Source: Neolentinus lepideus HHB14362 ss-1
Lineage: Eukaryota > Basidiomycota > Agaricomycetes > Gloeophyllales > Gloeophyllaceae
DNA length: 64,000 nt
Reading direction: 5' to 3'
Assembly (NCBI GenBank): GCA_001632425.1
Contig: KV425581.1
Location: forward strand, 261,373 to 325,372
This document shows positions 11,007 through 21,977 of this stretch, one piece after another. The stretch's first letter is position 1. Every line of letters starts with the position of its first letter. The notes under the pieces were generated by a model. The model was not told the origin of the DNA, did no database searches, and was given only the letters and a program-made list of their open reading frames with translations. Made by a program: the position numbers and the translations under genes.

Positions 11007-11854
11007 ACTCAACTGAATCAGCTGGTCTGCTCGAATGAAAAGAAACCCAAAGACTTTGCGTAATACACGTTAATGGCAGAGCTGGGTTTTGACACCCCCC
11101 TTCCCCACATATACGCAGGAGGATGGTTGTATCTCGTGATTAGATATCGGACGAGGACTTGTCGTAGAGGTGAAAATAAACTTAAGGCTAACGATGGTGT
11201 GCTATGAATATTCTATTTCTATAGTAGTCAATGTAAACATGATGTTTCATGAATATTGATGCAAATAACATAAGAAATACTGTGGCACGTTTATCTTGAC
11301 AATAGCCACATCGGAATCTCAATTCCTTGTCCGAGTCGGACGAAGTCGATGTTGTGCCTGGAAGAGAAGCAAGTTGAATCGTCATTGTACAGATCCAGAT
11401 CTGTGCTGACTCCGACCTGAAGCGTTGTGGGTCCATGTGGCTGTCCAATCGTTGGTAGAAGGCCTTCCACATATTTTTGTCGCGGTCAATGTTGACACAC
11501 TAGACAGTAGTCGGCATTACTCTAATCATTTAAATCAATCTTGGGGAAAGGTACCGATGGAGTGAGTGAGGAGCAACGAGGATACCGTGGAAACTGGTTC
11601 CACCCTGTGATCCACTTGCTCTCGGGTACTATATTACAATGTGCTGCATCTCCAGTTCGTGAGGATGGCAGCAATAGGCTCACTCATTCACTATGGCCCC
11701 TCCCAATAGTACGACTGGCCACATATTAACAAGTATAAGAACGATCGTAGGAGGAATACAGTGTTTGTCTGCAGTATATACGAGCGGAATATCCCAGTAT
11801 TCCATTATCCCGATAGAAGCTAGAGCATAGCGGGCAGAGAATGCATGTTCAGTG
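11007..11854. other. Intergenic region 3' of two convergent genes
   Basis: The plus-strand unknown gene and minus-strand CENP-C converge here. Open frames such as the one at 11188-11472 on the minus strand show no family features. No tRNA, repeat or splice-supported gene was seen. Confidence 0.45.
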
Positions 11855-14016
11855 TTAACGCTTAGTCGAGGCAACCCTTTTCACCCGCTCCTCCGGCTCA
11901 TCCTGGGCCCGACCGTCAGAGGGTCGGCTAGACGAGTGCCGGCTGCCCTGCCTCCCAGGTGACATCCCCGATTGGAGAATCATCGGGGGTGCTTCCAATT
12001 CACTGAGAGGCACCTTCCTCGCCTGGGCGAAAAAGAGCTTCACGTCGCGATCACAAATGTTCTGGATGTAATACATGTTCCCTGAAATGCAAGGCGTCGA
12101 CCCTATGCAGTTAGACGGCAAGGAAAGATGGAACATACCTCGCGGGACGAGGAACATCCCACCCGTTGCGACGATGGCGCTGGTCTTGTGTACGTGCACG
12201 TTGACTGCGCCTTCGATAACATAGAAAACCTGTGCAGTAAAGTCATTAGCAACCACCATAAAATATCGTGCGGTAGATATACGTACGTATGTGTTATCTT
12301 TGGTCGTTTTGCTAGGTTTCGACTTTCTCGGCGGGATCACAAGATGTCCAGCCGCCATGAACTCACCATCGCCGAACACCCGCTGGAAGTAGAAATCGTT
12401 GTTCGCCGCAGCCCTCGGTTCGAGCATCTTCGCAGTATACGCAATACCTACGAACCATACTTCAGCAACATGAATCAACATGTCAGACTGAAAGCAAACG
12501 CACGTCTCTCCACCTCCTGCTTCGTGACATAATCCACGGTGGTGCCCTTCGGCTCCGTTTGGTCATCCCACCCTTCCTCGGGGTTCGGATTAGGCACCTC
12601 CTCAGGCTCAGGATCCGCAGTACCCGACTTAGCTCGGCTTGTGCGTCTCTTCCTGGCCTTCCTACCAGCGGCACCCAGCAGTTGCACGGGCTCTTTAGGC
12701 AGCCGAATGATCTCTTTGATGTGCGGTACGTAGGTGACACCGTTCTCCCGTCGGCCATAGACGACTTTCTCAAGCCGCCACCAATCGAGGGGCCCATACC
12801 GAACGCGTCGACTCCTGCGCACGCCGTCGTGATCCCCATCCTCGTCGTCTTGAGATACTAGTACGGAGTCAGTTGTACAAGTATGATTGTAGAAGAGACA
12901 TTACGCACAAGGAACATGGATGACCTCCTGCCTCTTTCGAGGCGCTCGAGGCTTCTTCGTCTTTTCCTTCTCGACGCGCGCTTTCTTGTTTACAGGCTGT
13001 TCCTCCTCGTTATGATCCTCATCCGGTGGGAGATCATCCACTTCCTGTATCCCAGGTTCCATATTATCGTCAACCTCGTCTTGGTACGGCTCAAATTGCT
13101 CTTCTTCATCGTCTTCAGGTATTGCCCTGCCTTTGCCTTTACCAACACTCCTAGGACCTTCATTCTCCTTATCTGCACCACCGGATCGGTCCTGCAAGTT
13201 ACTGTGCTGCCTAACACGTTTGAGGTTATCCTGTCGCGAATCCATGGGGCTGCTCTGTCTGGACCTCTTACTAGAGGAGGCGTACGAAGGCCCGGGTTCT
13301 TGTTCCATTGGCTGCCCGTCATCGTCGTCGTCGTCGTCGTCGTCCTGATCGAGATGCGCAAAGCTGGGGCCGTAGTCATCATATACAGGATCCGACGGCG
13401 GGAGATCTGCTTCTGGGTCATCCTCTACCTCTTCTATCTCTTGTTGGGCGACAGACACGCGAGACAGGGAGGATGGACCTCGACCGTTAGCCATGGATTG
13501 TCGGCGAGAGCCAGCCGATGATGTATGCAGGCGGGGAGAGGGAACTCTGTCGAAATCCACGTCTGAGGAATGTGGCACTGGTCTGGATGAGGACCCAGTT
13601 CTGCGAATGCTGGACGGAGCGATGGGTTGACGTGCATTATTGAAGTATACTCGAGGAGAAGGTGGATTACCTGGCGCCCATTAGGTCTGTTGGACTTCTA
13701 GTACCGAACACTACTTACTGTCGACCAAAGACATTGACATCTCCCCGTTCTCATCGTAATCATACTCCTCGTCCGCTACAGGCGTCAATGCCTTCTTCCT
13801 CCTCCTATTCGCCTTAACCTTGGGCGGCGTAACCTTGTCCGCCTGGCTAATTACCTGGTCGAACGCCTCAAATTCGTCGGATCGTCGATCAACATAACCG
13901 ACAGCAAGCCCAGTACGTTTGCCATGCTCGAAGTCGTCGGCTCGGAAAGGTACATGCGCCTTGGGTGCTACACGCCTGGATATACCAAGGCTGCTCTTCC
14001 GCGCAGATGTCGGCAT
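11855..14016 (-). CDS. MIF2: CENP-C / Mif2 inner kinetochore protein
   Basis: Inner-kinetochore protein that links the CENP-A nucleosome to the outer kinetochore. The start at 14016 gives MPTSARKSSLGISRR. Intron 1 (from 13718) joins MSLVD to SNPPSPRVYFNNARQP. A long acidic, disordered middle follows, including an aspartate run at about 13320. A GTGCGT donor near 12904 joins HVP to LSQDDEDGDHDG, keeping frame into VRRSRRVRYGPLDWW, the canonical CENP-C nucleosome-binding motif. After the intron starting near 12506 the C-terminal cupin dimerisation domain reads GIAYTAKMLEPR, FYFQRVFGDGEFMAAGHLVIPP, VFYVIEGAVNVHVHKTSAIVATGGMFLVPRG and NMYYIQNICDRDVKLFFAQAR. Three small introns cut this domain. 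The stop is at 11855 after a charged tail. Confidence 0.92.
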
Positions 14017-14215
14017 CGGTTTGAAGAGGGGCTAGGGCGTGTTCGTCGGGGACGGTGGCGGAAAGGATCTGCAGGACGCGGGCGTGCGAATTTGGCGACG
14101 CGTTCGCAAGGTTTGTTTGTTTCCCACACTCGTATCAACAAACTCAAATTTATTCGATTATTTTGTATCCCCGAATACTGACGTCATCGCAAGGTTATCT
14201 TCAGTAAGACTCTTC

Positions 14216-15826
14216 ATGCTCATTGCTACCCGAGGTATCTTCAAGCGCAGTGCGTCCAGTTATGCACAGGCCTTCTTCCCAAGGAAAGGAGACAAGAGTA
14301 GGATAAGTTTCAAGTATTGTAGATGCTCATCTTGACGAATTCCCTAGTGGTGGTCGCCATGTCCGGCGGTGTGGACTCGTCCGTGGCTGCGAAACTGCTA
14401 GCGGATCAGGTATGACACAGGATGATATGTGCGACTCATATAGAGAACTGAGTTATCCTAGGATTACGATTTATCTGCCGTATTCATGCGCAACTGGGAC
14501 ACCCGGGACGAATCTGGAACTGACAAAGGGTGCGAATGGGAAAAGGATTGGGAAGACGTGCAGCGTGTCTGCAAAATGCTTGACCTACCTTGCAGAATGG
14601 TTTGACGGAACTTTCCTCCAAATCTTATGTCTTAACATTTGATAATGCAGGTCGATCTTAGTAGAGAATACTGGACACGAGTTTTTGAACCGTCTCTACA
14701 CCTCTGGGAATCTGGCGCAACTCCCAACCCAGATGTCTGGTGCAACAGGTTAGCCTACTCGGTATTTTCTCGCTCACATTCACTGAATGAATCATAGAGA
14801 AGTTAAATTCGGTGCCCTTCTGGACCGCCTAGCACCGCAAACGCAATGGCTTGCCACCGGACACTACGCACGTAAGGAGTGGACGCAGTCCTTGACTCCA
14901 GCTTCGAGTGATTCTCCGGAGTTGTATTCCATGCGCGTAAGGCCGCAGTTATTGCGAGCGGCGGATCGGCATAAAGATCAGACGTACTACCTCTCGTCCA
15001 TCAAGGAAGCGAGCCTTCGAAGAGCTCTTTTCCCACTAGGAGACCTCACGAAGCCAGAAGTCAGAGCGATGGCCAAGCGGTATGACCTTCCGACTGCTGA
15101 GCGGGAGGAGAGTATGGGTATATGCTTCGTCGGGGAGAAGCGCAAATTCAACGAATTCATATGTAAGCTTAGACATTGATCGACATCCGTCCCGAAGTCC
15201 CCGTAGGCTGACGATACTCGTATTTCAAGCCCAATATGTCCCGCCCAAGCCGGGCGACATCATAGACATCACCACAAACGAAATTATCGGAAAGCATCAA
15301 GGCCTATGGAACTACACCATCGGTCAGGGTGCCAAAGTTCGTGGCCTGCTTAGCAAGGCATTTGTTGCAAAGAAGGACGTCGAGAACAATGTTGTATATG
15401 TTGTTCAGGGAAGGTAGGTGGCATTATCTCGTTTACATCTTGGTTATTTGTTCCTTACATGCGCGTTGTTTATCGATCCCAGTGATCACCCAGCGTTATA
15501 CAGCAACGCCATGACAGTTAAAGACTTTGAGTGGATATTGTCAGACGCACCTCCTCTTGCAGTGTTCGACAAGACGGATGGGTTCAAGACACGCATCAAG
15601 TACCGGCACACCATGGAGACAGTCCCCGGCACGATCTGCAGGCATGGCAACTACTCCCATTATACTATCGAATCCGCTGATCGCTCTATTTAGAATCGAT
15701 GACGGCGTGATGGCAATCACTTTCGATCAGCCACAGAAAGGTGTCTCCCCTGGACAGATTGCCGCCATATACCATGGTGACTGGTGCCTTGGCTGTGGCC
15801 TCATTGAAGCCGCTTCTCAGCAGTGA
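14216..15826 (+). CDS. SLM3: Mitochondrial tRNA-specific 2-thiouridylase (MnmA/TRMU/Slm3 family)
   Basis: Enzyme that installs the 2-thio group on the wobble uridine of mitochondrial tRNAs. Eight exons (14216-14297, 14348-14409, 14462-14599, 14651-14748, 14798-15162, 15230-15413, 15483-15641, 15694-15826) sum to 406 codons with every phase matching. Exon 1 encodes a basic presequence, MLIATRGIFKRSASSYAQAF, and the first splice creates the P-loop VVVAMSGGVDSSVAAKLL. Further blocks are FMRNWDTRDESG, ATPNPDVWCNREVKFG (first catalytic Cys region), WLATGHYAR, RHKDQTYYLSSI, MGICFVGEKRKFNEFIS (second catalytic Cys), and GLWNYTIGQGAK. The last splice uses a GC donor (15642). It is divergent from CENP-C, with 199 bp between starts. 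Confidence 0.92.
15642..15693 (+). other. GC-AG intron of the 2-thiouridylase gene
   Basis: The frame shifts between PGTIC and RIDDGVMAITFDQPQ, both conserved parts of the enzyme. No GT donor lies in the gap. A 52-nt intron with a GC donor after CAG, a CTGAT branch-like site and a TTTAG acceptor restores the family sequence exactly. Confidence 0.7.
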
Positions 15827-15849
15827 TAACCCTTGATCACATACTCTTT

Positions 15850-16329
15850 CAACCATCTTCGTCGGAGTGGCTCCTAATATTCCTGCCGCGTCAACCATAA
15901 TAGATTTTCCTCGGTCCCCGATATGTAAGACACAAATGCCCTGTACACTAGCACTCATCTTTGTGACCCCCAACAACCCTCGATACTTGCCTTGACGATA
16001 AATCCGGGCGGGCAGTTGCCTTCCCCAGTGTCTTGACAGGCAGTTGTTCCGGACTTGTTTTGGCTTCAAAAACATAGTACGGACCCAACAAGCACTTCCT
16101 CGAGCCAGAGTTCCACATAACTATCGCCATAGCCCGTTTTTGTTTGAAGGTCCCGGGCTGATAGGGTGTGGACGAGGACGTAGAGGTGGCAGCGGTGATT
16201 TGCTGTGGAGCTTGACGAAGAACTCGTGCACGAACACAATTGCAACAGATAGTCGGTGGCGACGACGTCGCAGAGAGTCCCGTCGATGCTATATTGCAAT
16301 GCTTTAGCATGCTCACAAAGGATACTCAT
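15850..16329 (-). pseudogene. Possible decayed gene with a C2-like stretch
   Basis: A minus-strand frame starting at 16329 contains HLYVLVHTLSARDLQTKTGY followed by GDSYVELWLEE, which resembles the first half of a C2 domain (beta strands around ARDL and GDxYVEL). The frame then stops at about 16067, and no second half of a C2 domain can be joined cleanly: splice choices give either stops or a short cysteine-containing segment (CQDTGEGNCPPGF). It lies between the 3' end of the thiouridylase gene and an inverted-repeat element. It may be a remnant, a small real gene with an exon structure I cannot resolve, or chance. Confidence 0.25.
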
Positions 16330-16350
16330 CTAACAAAAGTATATCACTAA

Positions 16351-16960
16351 TAAGGTTAGGCGACATGGAAACTCATCGACATCACGTGACCCTCTACCAT
16401 CACACCCTTGTCGGGCATAAGGCTCCGGAGTCAGGCAACATATCAGCAAAGTAAAACCAAGAAACGATAGCTAGAGACCTTATGAAGGGATCCTCGGTTT
16501 CAGTTTCTCAAAATTCCATCTCTATACAATGTTTTATATGTTTTTTTTTTCGCTACATTTTTTAGTTACAAAACGCATTATTTCGCTATTCTGGAACGAA
16601 AAGATTTTTGGACAGGAAAATATTGGCGCTTCAGGGTATTATCCGAGCTTACATAATATCCATATTTAGTAATATGCTGTGCTATTCCTAACCTTAATCA
16701 GGCCCACACACTTCTGCACTCCTGGATGACAGAGCTTGTCTTCTTGCAGTTCTGGTTATGTTTCATATCAAAGAACAATGCTCTAAAATATTCTAGTAGT
16801 CACAAAATATTTGGAAAAGTCAGATTTTTTTCGACCCCTGCAAACATGTTTTCTGGCCAAATGTGGTCCAGGGACCTCATAAAATTGGCGTTGTGACCGT
16901 TACACGTCACGCTTAGTCATGTGCACGTGATGTCGATGAGTTTCCATGTCGCCTACCTTA
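16351..16960. mobile_element. MITE-like element with ~38-bp terminal inverted repeats and TA flanks
   Basis: The left end, 16353-16390, reads AGGTTAGGCGACATGGAAAC and on through CTCATCGACATCACGTGAC. The right end, 16921-16958, is its reverse complement apart from about three differences (GTGATGTCGATGAGTTTCCA, then TGTCGCCTACCT). Each end is flanked by TA (16351-16352 and 16959-16960), the target duplication of Tc1/mariner-type elements. The interior of about 530 bp has no long open frame, so the element would be non-autonomous. Homology to a known family was not tested. Confidence 0.72.
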
Positions 16961-18090
16961 GAACGCTCTGCTAAGTGCTTACTTGTACGTTGACATGAAG
17001 ACAGTGAGCCGAGCTCGCAGGTGTCATAGGTTCAGATTAGTTTCCTTGGGACAATTTTTGCGTTGTGCAGGAAACACTGCTGCATTTCATCCCGCAACAC
17101 CACCCTCCCCGTGGGCCTTGCCTTCGGATGCGCGTGCGCAGTATTATAAAACTGGTTACGAATCTAGAAGGGTTAAGCAGATCAGTGGCGGTGCAAACCA
17201 CGTGGCGAGCAAAGCGAGTGGCTGCAACGAGTCATCAATTCACCAACTTGGTCATTGGCAGGTAAGGCCTCAAGGCTCGACGCGCGTCGAGTCGATGACT
17301 GCGCTACCGTGTGCCGGATAATATGTTCATGTTTGATGTGGCGAAGTAAACTCAGGAGGTTTGCACAATTATTAGTACTTACAATGGTGATGGTCACACG
17401 AGACATTCAAGTTGTTTCCATCGGTCGAGTGCAAGTCTCCAAAGAGAAGGACGTATTCGGGTAAGCTGCCAGACTGCTGTAGAAGTCTCACAGAGCTGAC
17501 AGGGCTACAGACGAATTCCATACTGGGACCCCATTTACGTTAGTCGCTGAGAAACGTTTCTGCAGCCAGAAGAATTCCCGTCGCCGAGTCTAAGTATTCG
17601 TGGATCAGACTCGGAACCAACAGGCTAAAAACAGGCTGGCCTATTCGACCACTTATTGGACGACATGTTAACGGGAAGGCGACACAATGCACCGCACGTT
17701 ATTGTCGTGATTAGTCACTTAAGGCTTCATGCATTCATGCATGCATACTCCATCAAGACCCGATAACACTCTTGAGACATGACGCTCCGCGGTCGAATTG
17801 AATGTAGTCACAGCATCATATGCGACTGGCATACAAATGGAACGAGTATCTATATCCGGTTCCGTAAACGTTTTTCGTTTGCTTACATCGTCTACGATGT
17901 GGCCATTCGACACCTCTTCAATTATCAAAAGCTGGTGGGCACAGACTCGTCATCGAATCGCCTACCTGCACTAGGGTTCCTCTCCAATTTCGATCCTGTA
18001 AGTTTCTGCGACTCCGGTCTCAGGTTCATATACTTTAAGCTTAGAAAAACACTATATACATAGATAACAATCGGGGACCAAAGTCGGGTA
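16961..18090. other. Intergenic region
   Basis: About 1.1 kb between the inverted-repeat element and the SAPS gene stop. Short open frames occur on both strands but none has splice-supported extension or family pattern. No RNA gene or further inverted repeat was noticed. Confidence 0.5.
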
Positions 18091-21000
18091 TCACGACGAA
18101 TTCGGCGTCTGCATATCACTATGAGCAGTCCGTGGCTCCTCATTCAGAGCGGTTGCATGCTCCTTCCCAGCATCCTCATGATCTGAGCTGCTCACGCTGG
18201 AATTACTGGTGAACGACCAGCTGCCAGCGGTTGGCGTGTGGTCGCCGTCGCCGTCGCCGTCGCTCGCGCTCTGGAAGTCGCCAAAGTCTCCAAAGTCGTC
18301 AAACGACGCGTGCTCTATTTCGTCGCTAAAGGAGGAGGTGAAGGTGAAGGGATCCGACCCGCTCGCCGCGGCTGAGTCGGAGAAGGGGCCGAAGCTGTCG
18401 TCCTACATAAAAGCAGCATGAGCTACTGCAATAAGTCGAATTTATGGCACGGCGTACCTCATCTGCAAAGGGGTCATCGAAGCCATGATGGGGAGTGAAT
18501 GCATCCTATCAGGAAGAGCATGAGTGGGAACCCAAGAATGAGTCCAATACATACATCGAATCCATTCGAATTCAGTGGCCTCCTTGTGACTTCGTCCTGC
18601 CTATTTGCGGGTGCACCTAAGCTAAACGTGGACTGTGCCAACCAGCCGCTCTCTTCTTCCTCCTCATCACTCCCATCTGACGAAGAGGAAGAACCGAAGT
18701 GATTTGAAGACTGCATTTCCTGGGCTAGATAGCGAGCGAACTGCAATGCCGCCGAAGAGAATCGGTGAGTGTTACCTGCAGAATATGAGAGGATTCACCT
18801 GTGGAGGACCAGCCGCATGGTCATCCTCGTCCTCATCCATAAAGCCCGTCCCAAAGTCTCCACTTCCCTCCCGTCGCCTCAAACCCTTCTGGAACGACTC
18901 GTCTACTGCCTCGGTCTGTGCCACACTACCACCAACACCCACCTCATTCGTCGGCGCCGTCCTATCCGCCGGACCACTCGTCTCTGCCTCATCGACCTTC
19001 CAGTGTTGCCCATTCCTCTGAACACCCTGCCCAAGAACAGGCTTTCCTCCTCCCAGAAGCGACGTATCGTTCTTCTTCGTCTCATTATACCGCCCCAAGA
19101 CATACTCGTCCCAGGCGGGCTGCGGCGCGCAGCTACCAATGATGAGGCGCAGGTCAGCTGGGTAATGTTGAAGGGCGCCAATGACGTCTTCGGATATAAG
19201 AGTTAGGTGGCCCATGTAGCCGAGCCTGACCCCCCGAGGTTTAGCACTAATACATGAAAGTTAGATCTACACTGAACACGAGAGTTACTGTGCATACATT
19301 TCGGCATCATTCCTTCGTTGGCCTTCAAGGATGCGATCCATAATGTGCACGTCTCGGAAAAGGGAGATCGTCAGTTCGCGGTTCATACCCTCATCTACAC
19401 GCCCAGTCAAGATCTGATGCAGCAAATCATAGACGACACTGTGCAGGAAATTGTTCAGCGGAAAGTCGAAAAAGATATCCTAAGTAGCAGGGTGAGCAAG
19501 AAGCATGCGTGCTATAGGACTGCATACATACGAGCATCTTGTCCAAAACTTTCTTTTCCAGGAAATGCTGCTTCAGCCTCTCGCCAACCGGCAACAGGGC
19601 TGGCGCAGGCGGTACCAGTTGGCTATCGAGGGTAGAGCGCCGCGTACTCTTGCGTGAACTACTAGAGCGGGGTCTTGTTGTGCCTTCCGAATCTGTACTC
19701 GGTGTCGCCGAGTTCTTCCTTTGCGGCGAAGCTGCGGTCCCAGGACTGTCGACAGTGAATTCAGAGACTAGTGGAGAGGGGCATGGGGATGGGGATGGGG
19801 AAGCGCTCCGACGTGAGGGAGGCGATACAGCGAAAGCAGGCTCATCGGACATTGCGATCTCCTCCATGGCGTCATCGTCAGAATCATCTTCCATATCTTC
19901 ATCAGAGTCCAAAGCTGACGAGGAGTCATGGGAAGCGCCGGATATAGGGAGTTCCTGGGCAGGTTCCAGCTCTTCCTTCTCCTCGTCCATGGCGTCGCCA
20001 TCGCCGTCATCGCCATTGCTCATGGCAATCACGCGAGCAAGCTCTTCCAGCGCCGGGAGACCGCCTTGAAGTCGGCCGTCCGCGTCGTAGATGTGATTAT
20101 ACTCGGGCGGTCTATTTAGGAGAGACATATTGGAGCAATGTAAGAGTTCTGCGTAGAGCTCGCATATGCGATACCGCTCAAACGTAAGCGGTGTAATTGT
20201 ACCAACAGTTGTTGTCATGGGACCAGCCTACAGAGTCGTAAACAATACGAGGGGTCGGAACATGACAAGCACATGTTGCACCTAACTTACCGAGGATCTT
20301 GGCTTGTCAAGGTACTTCTGATACTCGTCCAACCGATTAAAGGTGATTTCGAGAACGGCTCCCAGATGTACCACACCCATGCGATCCACCATTTCCCGCA
20401 TTGCTCGTTCGAGCATTTCTCGCGAGTCGTCGGGATTCTGAGGCAACTGCTGTTGTAGCGTGATGAGACGATTTCGCAAAGTGTGGAAGAGATACGGCTC
20501 GAAATAATCAGAGTTGTTTTTCCGTATCAATTCTATGATGACGGAAATGGACTGGACGACCGAGGAAGTGTAAGAGGCTCTATTAGGTAGCTTTTCGTCG
20601 TCGTCGCAGCAGGCCGGGGTTCCGCTATCATCTGGCCGGTTCTCTTGGGGTATCTGGGTTTTCGGTGGGTCATCGCCAGGTTTGTTGTCACCTCCGAAGT
20701 CACTCAAGATATAATCAGTGAGCTTCGTTATACTGGCAGGGTGTGCGAGTTGGCGAGCGAACAGATTGGATGCAGGGCCATTTTGGAGGCCTTCTGTCAA
20801 GCCCGCGCCTGGTGAGGGAGCTGCCATAGAAATGATGCCCTTAATTAGTTCCGAAACCACGGTGTGTATGTCGGGCGAATGCGACGGCGACATCATGTCC
20901 ACCAACCGGCCCATGAGGTCCTCTTCAGAAAGCCACTGCACATCTACGCATAAGAGGATTTCCCTCACACTCGAAGGGCAGTCAGATATGGACATACTTC

Positions 21001-21729
21001 TAGAACGCCTGCACACGCAGGATGCTCGTCGAGCTGGATAATCCTAACGAGCAGGTCCACGAAGGACGGCGCCTCGATATGACGCAGGAGGCGCTCGACT
21101 ATGCGCGGTTGGGATTGGATGAACGCGAGCATCTGAGCACGGTGTTCACATGGGAAACACGGAAAGAGGGGGAGGATTCACCTCGGGGGGCTTCTTGTTC
21201 AGAAAGACGGCGTTGATCTTGGCGAAATGGGAAGCCATGACCAACTGCGTTTTCATCTCTTCTGGAGGGCGATCAAGCACCGTCTCCCAGAAGGGCACCA
21301 GGAGCTGGTCAGAATGGTTGAGACAAGTCTCCACGATGGACCATATCTCACTGCACAACACTTCTGTTGCAACATACGGATATCTCCCCACAGAAGTAGA
21401 TGAATGACTCGTTAATATCGCCACACCACAAGACTAGCAACATGCTCACTTGAATCGGCCCTTCTCCTCGCACTCTATCTGCCCTGTCACATACCCGAGC
21501 AATCTCTGCAACACATCCACCCTCTGGAAATAATCTATAAGCCTCGAGTTCTGTTCCTTACACTCTTGGAGGAGTTCGTCTTCATCCAGAATCTCCTCGA
21601 GCGAGACGTCTTCCTTATCCAGCAGGCTGTCGAGCGAGTGGTACAGCCCAAATCTGCCAAAAACAGGGTATCCTGCTCAGCTCGCGCCCGACGTTGCAAG
21701 AGTGCAGCAGCCTACTACCTCCAGAACAT
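18091..21729 (-). CDS. SAPS-domain Sit4/PP6 phosphatase-associated protein
   Basis: Regulatory partner of the Sit4/PP6-type protein phosphatase (yeast Sap4/Sap155/Sap185/Sap190; animal PPP6R). A tiny first exon (ATGTTCTGGAG, 21729) splices to give MFWRFGLYHSLDSLLDKEDV, then SLEEILDEDELLQECKEQN and SRLIDYFQRVDVLQRLLGYV, the standard SAPS start. Next come FKYPYVATEVLCSEIWSIVE and PFWETVLDRPPEEMKTQLVM. Downstream exons hold helical repeats (RYRICELYAELLHCSNMSLL, HLGAVLEITFNRLDEYQKYL), an acidic, serine-rich insert, then VLDKMLV and the C-terminal part with ITEDVIGAL-type sequence. The tail after about 18500 is rich in Asp, Ser and Phe (FDDFGDFGDFQSAS). About a dozen short introns are inferred. 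It is on the same strand as AP-2 mu upstream, 250 bp away. Confidence 0.9.
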
Positions 21730-21977
21730 GGAGTTTTCGATTTGCGAGACTCGTAAGAGACAAGTCAAGGGATCACACGCCTGACGCGTATTTGACCCGA
21801 GCCTTGGCGGATGGGACGAATGTACAGATCGGAGCCAAGAAGCGCGCGACCACTTCGCTAGTCCAGGGTCGTTTCCCCGCACTCACGCTTCTGACAATGA
21901 GACGCGAAGCAACTATATTCCGTAACTACGTAACTAAATTGTAATGTAACATAAAGCAAACAAAATGTACAAAGCAC

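Noticed and set aside
11188..11472. 94-codon minus-strand frame in the intergenic region
   Set aside because: No conserved pattern and no supporting splice structure; length is within chance.
13318..13345. CGT/CGA trinucleotide run considered as an expanded microsatellite
   Set aside because: It encodes the aspartate run of CENP-C in frame; ordinary low-complexity coding sequence.
16983..17321. 112-codon plus-strand frame after the inverted-repeat element
   Set aside because: No domain or composition signal and no splice-supported continuation.
19539..20069. 176-codon plus-strand frame inside the SAPS gene
   Set aside because: Low-complexity Ser-rich complement of the acidic SAPS insert; no start context or splice support.
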